DNA from: Hydromonas duriensis
GTDB taxonomy: Bacteria; Pseudomonadota; Gammaproteobacteria; Burkholderiales; Burkholderiaceae
DNA: 64,000 nucleotides
Direction: 5' to 3'
NCBI RefSeq assembly: GCF_004363775.1
Contig: NZ_SNZE01000010.1
Coordinates: 1-64,000, forward strand
This document shows positions 30,154 through 40,385 of this stretch, in pieces. Position 1 is the first letter of the stretch. The number at the start of each line of letters is the position of its first letter. Position numbers and translations under genes: made by a program. The notes beneath the pieces are model-generated. The model was given only the letters and a program-made list of their open reading frames with translations, was not told the origin of the DNA and did not search any database.

Positions 30154-30187
30154 GCTATTCTTTAATCGTCTAACTAAGGATAATCGA

Positions 30188-31177
30188 ATGAAAAAAATCT
30201 TATTTGTACTGACCAGCCACGAAGATTTAGGCAATACAGGTCTTAAAACAGGTTTCTGGTCAGAAGAATTGGCCGCGCCTTATTACAACCTTTTGGATAA
30301 AGGTTTTGAAATTACATTGGCCTCTCCTAAAGGCGGGCAGCCACCACTCGACCCAAAGAGCAATGAACCGAGCTTTCAAACCGAGGCCACGCGCCGCATG
30401 GATGCGGACAATGAACTTTTAGCCAAGTTAAAAACAACCCTGCCGCTGAGCAATGTTCGTCCAGAAGAGTTTGACGCTGTGTTTTATCCAGGTGGTCACG
30501 GTCCATTATGGGATTTAGCCAACGACACAACCTCCATGCAATTGATTGCTCAGTTTTATGAATCAAACAAGCCCGTTGCGTTTGTCTGCCACGCGCCCGC
30601 TGCGTTGAAGCATGTCAAATTATCAAACGGTGATTATTTGGTTAAAGGTAAAAAAGTCACAGGCTTTACGAATACAGAAGAAGATGCCGTTCAACTGACT
30701 GATGTGGTGCCCTTTTTAGTCGAAGACATGCTCAAAGCAAATGGAGGCATTTTTAGCAAAGTCGAGGATTGGGTGCCTTATGCTGTGGTCGATGGGTTGT
30801 TGATTACAGGGCAAAACCCCGCTTCATCGGATTTGGTGGCGGGTGAGCTTTATAAGGCTCTGACAAACACGCCTGAAACGGATGCCGCTTTTTATGTCAC
30901 AGGTCGATTCAAGGTGAAAAGTGACAAATTGGCTGAAGCAATTGCGCTGATGAAGTCACTCACTGAAGCGACCAACGCTAAGGAAGAGGGTTGTTTAGAG
31001 TATTACTACCTCCAAAGCGCAACAAATTCGTATGAGTTTTCGTCGATTGAAATTTGGAAAAATGAAACCGAAGAGGTCAAACACTGGCAAACCGAGCACG
31101 TGCAACATGCTTTAAGTAAACTGCCTGAACTTTTAGAAGGTCAGCCCGATATCGTTAAGTGGCATGCTGTTCGTTAA
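30188..31177 (+). CDS. DJ-1/PfpI (Hsp31-like) domain fused to an antibiotic-biosynthesis-monooxygenase (ABM) domain
   Basis: A 329-residue two-domain protein. Residues 1-228 form a class I glutamine-amidotransferase-like fold of the Hsp31/glyoxalase III group: acidic residues in FWSEELAAPYY (22-32), PGGHGPLWDL (101-110) and the nucleophile elbow AFVCHAPAAL with Cys134-His135. Residues about 233-329 look like a YgiN-type ABM dimeric barrel (FYVTGRFKVKSDKLAEAIALM, GCLEYYYLQS, HWQTEHVQHAL). Such domains handle methylglyoxal or quinones respectively, so detoxification of reactive carbonyls or quinones is likely. AAGGA precedes the start. It has its own promoter and terminator and a divergent AraC gene. 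Confidence 0.85.
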   Translation: MKKILFVLTSHEDLGNTGLKTGFWSEELAAPYYNLLDKGFEITLASPKGGQPPLDPKSNEPSFQTEATRRMDADNELLAKLKTTLPLSNVRPEEFDAVFYPGGHGPLWDLANDTTSMQLIAQFYESNKPVAFVCHAPAALKHVKLSNGDYLVKGKKVTGFTNTEEDAVQLTDVVPFLVEDMLKANGGIFSKVEDWVPYAVVDGLLITGQNPASSDLVAGELYKALTNTPETDAAFYVTGRFKVKSDKLAEAIALMKSLTEATNAKEEGCLEYYYLQSATNSYEFSSIEIWKNETEEVKHWQTEHVQHALSKLPELLEGQPDIVKWHAVR

Positions 31178-31197
31178 TGTACAAAAAATGTATAGGT

Positions 31198-31227
31198 AAA
31201 AAAGAGCCGCATAAGCGGCTCTTTTTT
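31198..31227. terminator. Bidirectional terminator between the DJ-1/ABM gene and gatB
   Basis: A 13-base perfect stem AAAAAAGAGCCGC / GCGGCTCTTTTTT with the tetraloop ATAA. The flanking A and T tracts allow it to act on both converging units. Confidence 0.92.
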
Positions 31228-31298
31228 GTATTACGTCACAAAGTCAATAATCCATCATTCAAGCTGGGTAGCAGGTTGATTTTGATGTCCTGCGTTCA

Positions 31299-32765
31299 TT
31301 AACTTTTGAGTTTGGCCAATAACAACTCATTGACTTGCGCTGGGTTGGCTTTGCCTTTAGAGGCTTTCATGATTTGCCCCACAAGGAAGCCAAAGCCTTT
31401 TTCTTTACCCGCACGGTACTCTTCAACCACTTGGGCATTGTTGTTCATCACTTCGGTGATGATGGCTTCAATCGCACCCACATCTGACACTTGCTTTAAG
31501 CCGCGTGTGTCGATGATGGACTCTATCTGCGCCTCGCCCTTGTCGCTGTGTTCGCCTGCCCAAACGGCGGCAAAAACCTCTTTTGCCAATTTGTTGGACA
31601 GGGTGTTGTCTTGAATCTTCGCCAGCAGTTGCGCCAAGCGTGGCGCCGACACAGGACTGTTGCCCAAGTCAATTTCCTCTTTGTTCAAAGCGGCGGCCAA
31701 GTCACTCATCATCCAGTTGGCCACCATTTTTGCATCGGGTTGCGTCATTGCGCCGACGGCTGTTTCAAAATAGATGGCGTGCGTTTTTGAAGCCGACACT
31801 TGTTCGGCGTCGTATTCAGATAAGCCATATTGCGACACAAAGCGTGTTTGCAGTGCGGCTGGTAATTCGGGCATGGCGTCGCGCACACGTTCACGCCAAG
31901 CGTCAGAAATCACCAAGGGTGCAAGGTCTGGGTCTGGAAAGTAGCGGTAGTCGTGTGCATCTTCTTTGGTGCGCATGACGCGCGTGCTGCCGCTGTTTGG
32001 GTCGAATAAAACCGTGGCTTGTTTAATCACGCCCCCATCTTCGATGATGCGAATTTGTTCGTTGATTTCGTAGTTGATGGCGTCTTCGAGAAATTTAAAG
32101 CTGTTCAAATTTTTAATTTCACGGCGCGTCCCAAATTCTTTTTGACCGACGGGGCGGACGGACACGTTGGCATCGCAACGGAACGAACCTTCTTGCATAT
32201 TGCCATCGCATATCCCGAGCCACATGACGAGATTGTGCAGTGTTTTGGCGTAAGCAACCGCTTCTTTTGCGCTGTAAATACATGGTTCAGTGACGATTTC
32301 GAGCAAGGGCGTGCCCGCGCGGTTTAAATCAATCCCGCTTTCATTGTCGAACAGCTCGTGATTCGATTTACCCGCATCCTCTTCGAGGTGGGCGCGTGTG
32401 AGTTGCACCGTTTTTTTGTAGGCTTTGTCTTTTTCGCCGACATTAAAGCTCAGTGTGCCACCGATGACCACGGGCAGTTCAAATTGACTGATTTGATAGC
32501 CTTTGGGTAAGTCAGGGTAAAAATAATTTTTACGAGCAAAAATCGACACAGGTGCGACTTCTGCACCGATGGCTAATCCAAATGCGATGGCTTTTTCAAC
32601 CGCCGATTTGTTCAACACGGGCAACACGCCTGGCAATGCCAAATCGACAGGGCAGGATTGTGTATTCGGTGCTGCACCGTACGTGGTTGATGCACCAGAA
32701 AAAATTTTGGACTCAGTGGATAGTTGTGCGTGGGTTTCTAACCCAATAATGACTTCCCAGCTCAT
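31299..32765 (-). CDS. gatB: Aspartyl/glutamyl-tRNA amidotransferase subunit B
   Basis: Kinase/tRNA-binding subunit of GatCAB, which converts Glu-tRNA(Gln) (and Asp-tRNA(Asn)) to the amide form. The 488-residue protein has the N-terminal [36 protein letters not shown] and [13 protein letters not shown] blocks and a C-terminal YqeY-like tail. It follows gatC-gatA but is separated from gatA by two lipoprotein genes, which is unusual. Confidence 0.97.
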   Translation of the reverse strand: MSWEVIIGLETHAQLSTESKIFSGASTTYGAAPNTQSCPVDLALPGVLPVLNKSAVEKAIAFGLAIGAEVAPVSIFARKNYFYPDLPKGYQISQFELPVVIGGTLSFNVGEKDKAYKKTVQLTRAHLEEDAGKSNHELFDNESGIDLNRAGTPLLEIVTEPCIYSAKEAVAYAKTLHNLVMWLGICDGNMQEGSFRCDANVSVRPVGQKEFGTRREIKNLNSFKFLEDAINYEINEQIRIIEDGGVIKQATVLFDPNSGSTRVMRTKEDAHDYRYFPDPDLAPLVISDAWRERVRDAMPELPAALQTRFVSQYGLSEYDAEQVSASKTHAIYFETAVGAMTQPDAKMVANWMMSDLAAALNKEEIDLGNSPVSAPRLAQLLAKIQDNTLSNKLAKEVFAAVWAGEHSDKGEAQIESIIDTRGLKQVSDVGAIEAIITEVMNNNAQVVEEYRAGKEKGFGFLVGQIMKASKGKANPAQVNELLLAKLKS

Positions 32766-32785
32766 GTGCTCACCTTTAAAAATCG

Positions 32786-33268
32786 TTATTTTGCTTTGCA
32801 GTTGCCCGTTTGAGGGTCAAGTAGTACGGGTAAAATTTTATCGTTGACGCGGCATAGCTTGCGGCAAGAGTAAGAGGCCACCGTGATGTGGTGGTCATCT
32901 TGCCATACGTACAGATGGCAATTTTTGTCCTTTTTCGATTGCAAGTCGGCGGTGGGGCTGCTGGATACTTGCGTGAAATCTTTTAGTTGAAAACGGCATG
33001 AACCGCTGCGAGGATTGGCGGTCCAATCCAATGCACTGACGACATTGTCTTTGACCGCAATGCTGATTTTATCGCGATAACCATCGGTCTCGTCGCGTTG
33101 CTGGCAATTGCCTTGAATGGTCACAGGCCCCGTATTTTTTTTAGGAATCGGCGGTTTTTCTGGTGACGTTGGCGTTGTACCTGTCGTGCTGGGCGTGTTT
33201 TGACACGCAGCTAAAGTCAACGCGCTGATGAAGGCAAACGCGGCAATGCGTAATGGTTTTAAAGGCAT
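32786..33268 (-). CDS. Six-cysteine lipoprotein, copy 2 of a tandem pair
   Basis: I do not recognise the family. This 160-residue protein has a signal peptide with lipobox LAAC (Cys22), a Pro/Thr-rich linker and a compact domain. The domain contains [55 protein letters not shown] and a C-terminus with four hydrophobic residues before [11 protein letters not shown]. Six cysteines after the lipobox match those in the neighbouring copy, suggesting three disulfides in the periplasm. It lies 20 bases upstream of gatB in the same orientation. Confidence 0.85.
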   Translation of the reverse strand: MPLKPLRIAAFAFISALTLAACQNTPSTTGTTPTSPEKPPIPKKNTGPVTIQGNCQQRDETDGYRDKISIAVKDNVVSALDWTANPRSGSCRFQLKDFTQVSSSPTADLQSKKDKNCHLYVWQDDHHITVASYSCRKLCRVNDKILPVLLDPQTGNCKAK

Positions 33269-33292
33269 GATGTTCCTGTTGTTGTGTATGAA

Positions 33293-33739
33293 TTATCTCG
33301 GTTTGCAGCCGCCCGTTTGTGAGTCAAGCAAAACGGGCAACAGTTGGTCGCTGGCGGGGCAGCTGCTTTGGCAGCCATTCGCCGCGACGGTGATATGGTC
33401 TCGGTCTTGCCATACCAGTACGTGACAACGGCGGTCTGTTTTTGATTGCAAGTCTGCCGTGGGGCGAGTGGCAATTTGTGTGAAATCATTGAGCTGGAAT
33501 CGGCAGGTGCCTTGTTTGGGGCTGGCGGTCCAGTCCAGTGCTTGCACGGTGTTATTTTTGACACTGATTTTGATTTGGTCTCGGTAACCCGCTTCGTCGG
33601 TTTGGCTACAGTAACCATCAATATTGACGGGGCGTGATATTTTGTGGCTGGCTTTGGAAAGTACATTGACCGCTTGGCAACCGCCCAGTACAAGCGCGGT
33701 AACGACTAACAAGATATAGCGACATTGAGCCCACATCAT
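33293..33739 (-). CDS. Six-cysteine lipoprotein, copy 1 of a tandem pair
   Basis: A 148-residue paralogue of the protein encoded just downstream. The signal peptide ends at lipobox LGGC (Cys21). The domain repeats the same order: GYCSQTDEAGYRDQIK, ALDWTASPKQGTCRFQLNDF, ADLQSKTDRRCHVLVWQD and LDSQTGGCKPR, with all six cysteines aligned. The linker before the domain differs, so only the domain is under strong constraint. It starts 12 bases after gatA ends. The function is unknown; envelope-exposed binding or inhibition is a guess. Confidence 0.85.
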   Translation of the reverse strand: MMWAQCRYILLVVTALVLGGCQAVNVLSKASHKISRPVNIDGYCSQTDEAGYRDQIKISVKNNTVQALDWTASPKQGTCRFQLNDFTQIATRPTADLQSKTDRRCHVLVWQDRDHITVAANGCQSSCPASDQLLPVLLDSQTGGCKPR

Positions 33740-33751
33740 GATTCTCCTTGT

Positions 33752-35239
33752 TTATCCTGCCAAAGCAGGTTTGTGCTGATGCCAATCCGTGTGTTGTTGG
33801 AACGCATGTGCCAGTTGCAACAAACGGGCTTCATCAAAATAATTGCCAATGATTTGTAAACCAATCGGCAAGCCTTGACCATCAAAGCCACAAGGCACGC
33901 TCATGCCTGGTAGCCCCGCTAAATTAAGAGATAAAGTGTAAATGTCTGCCAAATACATCTGCACAGGGTCGCTGGTTTTGTCGCCCAAAGCCCATGCGGT
34001 CGTTGGAGCGACAGGCCCCATGATGACGTCGCATTGTGCCAAGGCGTTTTGATAGTCTTGCGCAATCATGCGGCGTAACCGTTGAGCTTGTAAATAATAC
34101 GCATCGTAATAGCCATGAGAGAGCACGTATGTCCCGATTAAAATGCGGCGTTGCACTTCCCAGCCGAAGCCTTCTGCACGGGTTTTGCGATACATGTCTT
34201 CTAAGTCGGTGTAGGTCGTGGCGCGATGGCCGTAGCGCACCCCATCAAAACGCGATAAATTGCTTGATGCCTCTGCAGGTGCAATCACGTAATACGTGGG
34301 AATAGACAACTCAGTTTTTGGCAGGTTCACATCAACCACCACAGCACCGAGCTTCACAAATTGCTCAATTGCGGTTAATGTCGCGGCTTTTACTTCGGCA
34401 TCCAAACCTTCGCCATAAAATTCCGCAGGCACACCAATTTTTAAACCTTTAAGCGGTTGTGATTCAGTCGCATCAGGGCTGAACGGTTGATTCAATAAAC
34501 GCGAGAAGTTCTCATCGTCACGTTCAATAGAAGTCGAGTCTTTCGCATCAAAGCCCGCCATTTCAGTGAGTAAAAGTGCGCAATCTTCAGCCGTCCGCGC
34601 CATGGGGCCGCCTTGGTCAAGGGATGAGCCGTAAGCAATCATGCCGTAACGTGACACACGACCATAAGTCGGCTTGATGCCCGTGATGCCCGTGAATGAC
34701 GCGGGTTGGCGAATTGAACCGCCTGTGTCCGTGCCTGTTGCGCCCAAGCATAGACCCGCTGCGACCGCAGTCGCCGAACCGCCTGAAGAACCGCCAGGTA
34801 CCATTTTGGTGTTCCAAGGGTTTTTCACCGCACCGTAAAAAGAATTTTCGTTCGATGAGCCCATGGCGAATTCGTCCATATTGGCTTTGCCTACGCACAC
34901 CGCACCCGCCGCCCCCAGTTTGGCAATCGCAGTTGCGGTGAAAGGACTTTTATAGCCCGTCAAGATTTTTGAGCCTGCCGTGGTGATGAAATCCGTGGTG
35001 ACAAACACGTCTTTGTGCGCCAAGGGAATGCCCGCCAACGCGCCCGCTTGCCCGCTTTGTAATGCGGCATCAGCAGCGGCTGCTTGCGCCAATGTGGCGG
35101 ATTCATCAACCGTGATGAATGCGTTTAAATCGGCGTGGGCGTGAATGCGTTTAAGAAAGTGTTGAGCCACTTCAGTGGCAGTAACCTCTTTGTTGTGTAG
35201 TTGCTGACGCAATTGTGCAATAGATAAGGTGTGAAGCAT
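33752..35239 (-). CDS. gatA: Aspartyl/glutamyl-tRNA amidotransferase subunit A
   Basis: Amidase subunit that releases ammonia from glutamine for the tRNA amidation. The Ser-cisSer-Lys triad is visible: Lys76 in PLAHKDVF, the serine pair in PGGSSGGSA (about 151-152) and the nucleophile Ser175 in [11 protein letters not shown]. It has 495 residues. The chosen ATG gives [14 protein letters not shown], the family N-terminus; a reading frame 38 codons longer runs into the gap after gatC and is not supported. Confidence 0.97.
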   Translation of the reverse strand: MLHTLSIAQLRQQLHNKEVTATEVAQHFLKRIHAHADLNAFITVDESATLAQAAAADAALQSGQAGALAGIPLAHKDVFVTTDFITTAGSKILTGYKSPFTATAIAKLGAAGAVCVGKANMDEFAMGSSNENSFYGAVKNPWNTKMVPGGSSGGSATAVAAGLCLGATGTDTGGSIRQPASFTGITGIKPTYGRVSRYGMIAYGSSLDQGGPMARTAEDCALLLTEMAGFDAKDSTSIERDDENFSRLLNQPFSPDATESQPLKGLKIGVPAEFYGEGLDAEVKAATLTAIEQFVKLGAVVVDVNLPKTELSIPTYYVIAPAEASSNLSRFDGVRYGHRATTYTDLEDMYRKTRAEGFGWEVQRRILIGTYVLSHGYYDAYYLQAQRLRRMIAQDYQNALAQCDVIMGPVAPTTAWALGDKTSDPVQMYLADIYTLSLNLAGLPGMSVPCGFDGQGLPIGLQIIGNYFDEARLLQLAHAFQQHTDWHQHKPALAG

Positions 35240-35355
35240 GGGATGCCTAAAAGAAATGAACAATAAATCGACCGTCGGTGGAGTACATTGAATTGTGCTT
35301 TGAATCGTTACCGCCACAAGCGATAGTTGGCGGTTTGATTCAATTGAGCTCAAGG

Positions 35356-35655
35356 CTACTCGATGACTTTGGGTACGAGGAATAAACCATCGGATTTTTG
35401 CGGCGCGTTCGCCATGTTGGCATCGCGATGATTGTCTTCGGTCACCTTATCCTCGCGCAGGCGTTGCGAGACTTCTTGAATCATTGAAATCGGATGATTC
35501 AGTGGCGCAACACCCGTGGTGTCAACCGAACCCATGTGGTCAATGAGTTTGAAAATATTGTCCAAGTGAGTCAGTGTTTGTGCTTCTTCGGATGCGTTTA
35601 ATTCAAGCTGTGCCAGCCGTGCGACTTTGCGCACATCGTCAAGAGTGAGAGCCAT
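35356..35655 (-). CDS. gatC: Aspartyl/glutamyl-tRNA amidotransferase subunit C
   Basis: A 99-residue stabilising subunit that wraps the GatA-GatB interface. It shows the family N-terminal [12 protein letters not shown] and GVAPLNHP blocks. It is the first gene of the gatC-gatA-(two lipoproteins)-gatB unit; the 142-base region upstream should hold its promoter. The presence of GatCAB suggests that Gln-tRNA and/or Asn-tRNA are made indirectly in this organism. Confidence 0.96.
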   Translation of the reverse strand: MALTLDDVRKVARLAQLELNASEEAQTLTHLDNIFKLIDHMGSVDTTGVAPLNHPISMIQEVSQRLREDKVTEDNHRDANMANAPQKSDGLFLVPKVIE

Positions 35656-35797
35656 AGATATGAACCCATAATGTGTGAAAAAATAGATGGGAATTGTACC
35701 GTAAATACCACCTTTGAATTGTTAAAAGCGAGGTTTAAGACGCACAAAGCGATGTTGTTTAAGTGTTCTGTCTAAGCAGATGGCTTAAGTGCCTTGA

Positions 35798-36484
35798 TTA
35801 AGTGCTTTGGCTCATGCGCGTCATCACGGCTTCGTACTGAGCCACCAATTCATCAATGGATGATACTTCCAACCCTAGGTTGTGCAACAAACCATCGTGC
35901 AGGTTGTAAATCCAGCTGTGTACCGAAATGTTTTGTTCACGCGTCCACGCGTCTTGCACAACCGTACTGTGGCACGCATTCACCACTTGGTCAATGACGT
36001 TCAATTCGCACAAGCGGTTTAACTTCAATTGTTCATCGTCAACTTGCGTCAATAGTGCATTGTATTTGATTCGAATGTCGTGAATGTGTCGCAGCCAGTT
36101 GTCTGCCAAGCCAACCCTTTGGTTATTGAGTACGCTTTGGACGCCGCCACAGCCGTAATGCCCGCAGACAATCATGTGTTTAACTTTCAACATGTCAACC
36201 GCAAACTGCATGGCAGATAGGCAGTTTAAATCGCTGTGAACAATCAAATTGGCCACATTGCGATGCACAAACACTTGTCCAGGCAATAAGCCAATCAATT
36301 CATTTGCGGGGACGCGAGAATCGGCGCAACCAATCCACATGTATTCAGGTGTTTGTTGGAAAGCCAATGCTTCAAAAAACAGTGGGTCGCGTGCACGCGT
36401 GTTTTCAGACCACACGCGATTATTGTCGAGCAAATGCTTAAGTGCAGTTTTGGGCGACTCTGGCGTGTAAACTTCATGTGTCAT
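35798..36484 (-). CDS. can: Beta-class carbonic anhydrase
   Basis: Zinc enzyme that interconverts CO2 and bicarbonate. Zinc ligands are in [10 protein letters not shown] (Cys and the Asp-Arg pair) and GHYGCGGVQ (His and Cys). The 228-residue protein matches the E. coli Can type, including [15 protein letters not shown]. Its start overlaps the stop of the HerA-like ATPase gene by 4 bases, so the two are coupled. Confidence 0.96.
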   Translation of the reverse strand: MTHEVYTPESPKTALKHLLDNNRVWSENTRARDPLFFEALAFQQTPEYMWIGCADSRVPANELIGLLPGQVFVHRNVANLIVHSDLNCLSAMQFAVDMLKVKHMIVCGHYGCGGVQSVLNNQRVGLADNWLRHIHDIRIKYNALLTQVDDEQLKLNRLCELNVIDQVVNACHSTVVQDAWTREQNISVHSWIYNLHDGLLHNLGLEVSSIDELVAQYEAVMTRMSQST

Positions 36485-37977
36485 CGTTTTTTACCCCCAC
36501 CAAAAAGACTACCCAATACGCCGCGCACCAGCTCCCGACCAATGCTGCTGCCGACGCTGCGCATGGTGCTTTTTGCAAAGGCTTCCAGTGCGCTGTCGCT
36601 ACGCGATGATTTTTTTGAACTGCCAAACATGTCGCCAATCGAATCCAATAAACCGCCGCTTTCTTCTGCTTTTTTAGCATCTGCGTGCTCGACTTGCGCC
36701 GCTTGCGTGCGCACCTGCAGTTTTTCGTAAGCCGATTCAGAGTCAACCGTCTGTTCGTATACGCCAGCCACAATTGAGCCGCTCATCAATGCTGCTCGCT
36801 CGGCTTCGGTGGCGGGGCCAAGACGTGAAGCCGGAGGCAACACAAAAACTCGTTGCGTGATGTTTGGGCGACCTTTTTCATCCAATGTTGAGACCAAGGC
36901 TTCGCCCACACCAAGCTCTGTAATGGCGGTTTGGATGTCTAAATCAGGATTGGCGCGCATTGTTGTCGCGGCAATTTGTACGGCTTTTTGGTCGCGTGGT
37001 GTAAATGCGCGTAAGGCATGCTGGATACGGTTGCCGAGTTGACCCAAAACAGTATCAGGAATGTCAATGGGGTTTTGCGTGACAAAATAGACACCAACGC
37101 CTTTTGAGCGAATCAAGCGCACCACTTGTTCAATTTTTTCGAGCAAGACTTTCGGCGCATCATTGAACAATAAATGAGCCTCGTCAAAGAAAAAGGCAAA
37201 TTTAGGTTTATCCACATCGCCCACTTCAGGCAAAGTTTCAAACAATTCGGACAGCATCCAAAGTAAAAACGCACCGTATACACGTGGTGAATTCATTAAT
37301 TTGTCAGCCGCGAGGATGTTGACCACGCCTTTACCGCCAACGGTTTGCATCATATCGGCGATGTTGAGCATCGGTTCACCGAAAAACTGGCCAGCCCCTT
37401 GCTCTTCAATCGCTAGCAAGCCGCGTTGTACAGCACCAATGGAAGCCGCTGAAACGTTGCCGTATGTTGTGGTGAATGTTTTTGCGTTTTCGCCGACATA
37501 ACTTAACATCGCACGCAAGTCTTTTAAGTCGAGCAATAACATGCCGTTGTCATCGGCGATGCGGAATACCATGTTCAACACGCCTGTTTGCGTGTCGTTC
37601 AAATCCAGCATGCGAGCGAGTAACAAAGGCCCCATGTCTGAAATGGTGGCGCGAACAGGATGGCCTTTTTCGCCGAACACATCCCACAAAGTGGTGGGTG
37701 CGCCTTGATAATCGGGTTCAGGCAAACCCAGTTCTTTGAGTCGGGCAATGACCTTATCATTGCCGCCGCCCGCTTGGCTGATGCCCGTCAAGTCGCCTTT
37801 AACATCCGCCATAAATACAGGAATGCCTAAATCAACAAAGTGTTGAGCCAATGCTTGCAAGCTGACGGTTTTACCCGTGCCCGTTGCGCCAGTGATGAGG
37901 CCGTGGCGGTTGCCCATCGCGGGTAAGAAATAGACATCCGAGCTTGTGGATTTGCCAATTAAAATGGGCTCAGCCAT
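36481..37977 (-). CDS. HerA/VirB4-like ATPase of the DUF853 (YjgR) family
   Basis: A 498-residue P-loop ATPase. [12 protein letters not shown] at about 30-41 is Walker A and [12 protein letters not shown] carries the Walker B acidic residues, then [22 protein letters not shown] is the HerA-like sensor region. The C-terminus is charged and ends in a Gly/Lys tail (FGGGKKR). The GTG three codons upstream overlaps the AAGGAG ribosome site, so the ATG is preferred. The E. coli homologue YjgR has no settled role. It is translationally coupled to the carbonic anhydrase gene. Confidence 0.9.
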   Translation of the reverse strand: MAEPILIGKSTSSDVYFLPAMGNRHGLITGATGTGKTVSLQALAQHFVDLGIPVFMADVKGDLTGISQAGGGNDKVIARLKELGLPEPDYQGAPTTLWDVFGEKGHPVRATISDMGPLLLARMLDLNDTQTGVLNMVFRIADDNGMLLLDLKDLRAMLSYVGENAKTFTTTYGNVSAASIGAVQRGLLAIEEQGAGQFFGEPMLNIADMMQTVGGKGVVNILAADKLMNSPRVYGAFLLWMLSELFETLPEVGDVDKPKFAFFFDEAHLLFNDAPKVLLEKIEQVVRLIRSKGVGVYFVTQNPIDIPDTVLGQLGNRIQHALRAFTPRDQKAVQIAATTMRANPDLDIQTAITELGVGEALVSTLDEKGRPNITQRVFVLPPASRLGPATEAERAALMSGSIVAGVYEQTVDSESAYEKLQVRTQAAQVEHADAKKAEESGGLLDSIGDMFGSSKKSSRSDSALEAFAKSTMRSVGSSIGRELVRGVLGSLFGGGKKR

Positions 37978-38054
37978 GAAGGACACTCCTTGAATGCAGG
38001 CTGGTTTTAAGACCAGCGCGTGTGTTAAAATGTGCGCCGATTATAAACTAAAGC

Positions 38055-38073
38055 AGCCTGACGACGACAGGCT
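38055..38073 (+). promoter_or_regulatory. Hairpin in the yebC leader
   Basis: AGCCTG (38055-38060) and CAGGCT (38068-38073) flank a 7-base loop, followed by CTTGATATTTTT, 23 bases before the start codon. A second inverted repeat GCTGGT / ACCAGC lies at 38000-38017 in the divergent promoter region. They may be regulatory, or a weak attenuator. Confidence 0.35.
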
Positions 38074-38096
38074 CTTGATATTTTTGAAGGACGGAC

Positions 38097-38828
38097 ATGG
38101 CTGGACATAGCAAATGGGCGAATATTAAGCACAAGAAGGCTGCTGCGGATGCCAAACGCGGTAAAGTGTGGACGCGTTTGATTAAAGAGTTGCAAGTGGC
38201 GGCTAAAACAGGCGGCGGCGATGTGAGCGCCAACCCGCGTTTACGCCTCGCCATCGATAAGGCCAAAGGCGCAAACATGCCGAATGACAACATCAACCGA
38301 GCCATTGCCCGCGGCGCTGGAGCGGATGAGGGCGATAATTACGAAGAGTTGCGTTATGAAGGTTATGGCATCGGTGGTGCGGCCATTATCATTGACTGCA
38401 TGACTGACAACCGCACACGAACCGTGGCCGAGGTGCGTCATGCGCTGTCTAAACATGGCGGCAATTTAGGTACCGATGGTTCGGTCGCGTTTATGTTTAA
38501 GCACTGCGGTCAATTTTTGTTTGCCCCCGATGTGTCGGAAGACAGCATCATGTCGGTCGCCTTGGATGCGGGCGCACAAGATGTCATCACGGATGATGAA
38601 GGAGTGACCGAAGTGTTGTGTGATCCTATTGATTTTGAACAGCTCAAGGCTGCTTTTGAAGCCGCAGGTTTGGTCGCTGAAGAGGCGGACATCACGATGC
38701 GCGCCGAGAATGACATTGAGTTGTCTGGCGATGATGCCATCAAAATGCAAAAAATCATTGATATGTTGGAAGATTTGGATGATGTGCAAGAGGTGTATAC
38801 CAATGCCATTATGGATGTGGATGCCTAA
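38097..38828 (+). CDS. yebC: YebC/PmpR-family protein
   Basis: A 243-residue protein of the TACO1/YebC family, with the N-terminal [22 protein letters not shown] and [19 protein letters not shown] blocks and a domain 3 ending [14 protein letters not shown]. Members are described either as transcription regulators or, more recently, as factors that help ribosomes through proline-rich stretches. It is divergent from the HerA-like gene, with a conserved, well-spaced GAAGGA before the ATG. Confidence 0.95.
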   Translation: MAGHSKWANIKHKKAAADAKRGKVWTRLIKELQVAAKTGGGDVSANPRLRLAIDKAKGANMPNDNINRAIARGAGADEGDNYEELRYEGYGIGGAAIIIDCMTDNRTRTVAEVRHALSKHGGNLGTDGSVAFMFKHCGQFLFAPDVSEDSIMSVALDAGAQDVITDDEGVTEVLCDPIDFEQLKAAFEAAGLVAEEADITMRAENDIELSGDDAIKMQKIIDMLEDLDDVQEVYTNAIMDVDA

Positions 38829-38883
38829 ATACGGGTTGAGCACTGAGACCTGTCTTCTTTTTTAATGCTTTAAAGGAAAAATC

Positions 38884-39627
38884 ATGAGTCGTTTAGCCCA
38901 TAAAGTCGCCATCATCACTGGGGCAGCTCAAGGCATTGGTTTTGCCACGGCGAAAAAATTTGCCGCAGAAGGTGCGCAAGTGGTGTTGGTTGATATGAAT
39001 GAAGCCAGTTTGCAAGCGGCTCAACAACTCATGCAACAAGCGGGCTTTACATGCGATGTGGCGGTTGCAAATGTCACTGAACGTGCGCAGGTCGATGCTT
39101 TGGTCGCTAAGGTTAAAAATGATTATGGTCGCATTGACGTGTTGGTCAATAACGCGGGCATTACGCGCGACGCCCGTTTAATCAATATGACAGAAGCGCA
39201 GTTTGACCAAGTGATTAGCGTGAATTTGAAAGCAGTGTTCACCTGCGCTCAAGCGGTCGCTGAGGTCATGCTTGCACAAGGATCAGGGGTGATTTTAAAC
39301 GCCTCAAGCGTGGTTGGTTTGTATGGTAACTTCGGTCAGACCAATTACGCGGCGAGCAAATACGGCGTCATCGGTTTCACAACGACATGGGCACGCGAAT
39401 TGGGTCCCAAAGGCATTCGTGTTAATGCGGTGTGCCCGGGCTTTATTCAAACGCCGATTTTAGATTCGATTCCAGAAAAGGTCTTGGACAGCATGCAAGC
39501 TCAATGCTGGCAACGTCGCTTAGGACAGCCTGAAGAAGTTGCGAATGTTTATGCTTTCTTGGCCTCGGATGAAGCGAGTTATATTAATGGCGTGGCATTA
39601 GAGGTGTCGGGCGGCTTATCGATTTAA
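38884..39627 (+). CDS. FabG-like short-chain dehydrogenase/reductase
   Basis: A 247-residue SDR. It has the NAD(P) motif [11 protein letters not shown] (near 13-23), NNAGITRD and the catalytic Ser-Tyr-Lys in [23 protein letters not shown]. The sequence is close to 3-oxoacyl-ACP or acetoacetyl-CoA reductases. It stands apart from other fatty-acid genes, so the acyl substrate is uncertain. The last 240 bases of this gene have a decayed second copy at 40147-40385, the product of a tandem duplication. Confidence 0.92.
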   Translation: MSRLAHKVAIITGAAQGIGFATAKKFAAEGAQVVLVDMNEASLQAAQQLMQQAGFTCDVAVANVTERAQVDALVAKVKNDYGRIDVLVNNAGITRDARLINMTEAQFDQVISVNLKAVFTCAQAVAEVMLAQGSGVILNASSVVGLYGNFGQTNYAASKYGVIGFTTTWARELGPKGIRVNAVCPGFIQTPILDSIPEKVLDSMQAQCWQRRLGQPEEVANVYAFLASDEASYINGVALEVSGGLSI

Positions 39628-40140
39628 AATCGTCCGCATTCGCCCCAAAATTTTTGGCTTTAATGTTCACTTAATTTTTAAGGCTTAAAGTTTAATTGTT
39701 CGTCAACGCAAGTGTTTTTTGTTCAATTAAAGGAGTCAAGCATGAACGCATCATTCTCTCAACGCATTAAAACAGGTGTTTTTGCAGCCAGTTTGGCTGT
39801 GTTTAGCATGGCGGCAGTCGTGCCCGTCGCGCACGCAAATGAAATTAAATCGGCGATGAAGTCGATGAAAGCCGCCTATCGTGGTGCAATGAGCAGCACA
39901 ACGATTGAAGAGTTTGCACAATATGCGCAAAAACTGCAAAGTGCTGCCGATGCAGCGCGCGGTCAAAACTTCAGTGACAATCCCGCCGTGTACCGCGAAG
40001 GCATGCAACGATTGCAGCACAACATGGCTGAAATGAATCAAGCCATCCGCAACTCAGATTTGGCTTCTGCAAAAGCGGCTTTGGGTCGTATGGATGAGGC
40101 GAAAAAGCATTATCACGATGCGTTGGGTGAGTGATTAAAG
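39385..40140 (+). repeat. Tandem duplication, unit 1 (fabG 3' end plus cytochrome b562 gene)
   Basis: From GGGCACGCGAATT in fabG to just after the first cytochrome b562 gene, this segment aligns collinearly with 40147-40891. It includes the fabG tail, the intergenic leader with TTTAATGTT and AAAGGAGT before the ATG, and the whole cytochrome gene. Boundaries are approximate. Confidence 0.85.
39742..40134 (+). CDS. cybC: Cytochrome b562, copy 1
   Basis: A small periplasmic heme protein, 130 residues with a signal peptide cleaved after AHA. The mature part begins NEIKSAM, placing a methionine at position 7 exactly as in E. coli cytochrome b562, and ends with RMDEAKKHYHDALGE, where the histidine of HYH matches the second axial ligand. 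Between are three more helices, as in the four-helix bundle. It lacks a CxxxH motif, so heme would be non-covalent. AAAGGAG precedes the ATG. Its role is probably electron transfer, but physiological partners are unknown for the family. Confidence 0.85.
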   Translation: MNASFSQRIKTGVFAASLAVFSMAAVVPVAHANEIKSAMKSMKAAYRGAMSSTTIEEFAQYAQKLQSAADAARGQNFSDNPAVYREGMQRLQHNMAEMNQAIRNSDLASAKAALGRMDEAKKHYHDALGE

Positions 40141-40146
40141 TAACTA

Positions 40147-40385
40147 ACTTGGGCGTGCGAATTTTGAACCCCAAAGGCATCGCGGTGTGCATGGGTTTAT
40201 TCAAACGCCGATTTTAGATTCAATTCCAGATGGTCTTGGATGCTGCAGGTCAATGCTGGCAGAGTAGTCTTGCTCGGCGTGAAGAAGTTGCGAATGTTTT
40301 ATGCTTTTTTGGCTTTGGATGAGGCTGGCTGTATTAATGGCGTGGTATTAGATGTTCGGTTGGCTTGTCTATTCTACTTAAAGGG
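40147..40385 (+). pseudogene. Decayed duplicate of the fabG 3' end
   Basis: The stretch between the two cytochrome genes is a degenerate copy of bases 39385-39627. Shared runs include TTTATTCAAACGCCGATTTT, GAAGAAGTTGCGAATGTTT and ATTAATGGCGTGG. Relative to fabG it has a deletion after the AAAGGCAT run, a short net deletion around the GGTCTTGGA run and a one-base insertion in the TATGCTTT region, so no frame survives. It has no start codon region and is non-functional. It accounts for the only gene-free stretch longer than 300 bases in this part. Confidence 0.9.

Noticed and set aside
30125-30187. N-terminal extension of the DJ-1/ABM protein
   Set aside because: The extra codons begin in the -35 box of a good promoter, while an AAGGA lies right before the downstream ATG.
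35240-35353. N-terminal extension of GatA
   Set aside because: It has no similarity to GatA proteins, whose N-terminus begins at the downstream ATG.
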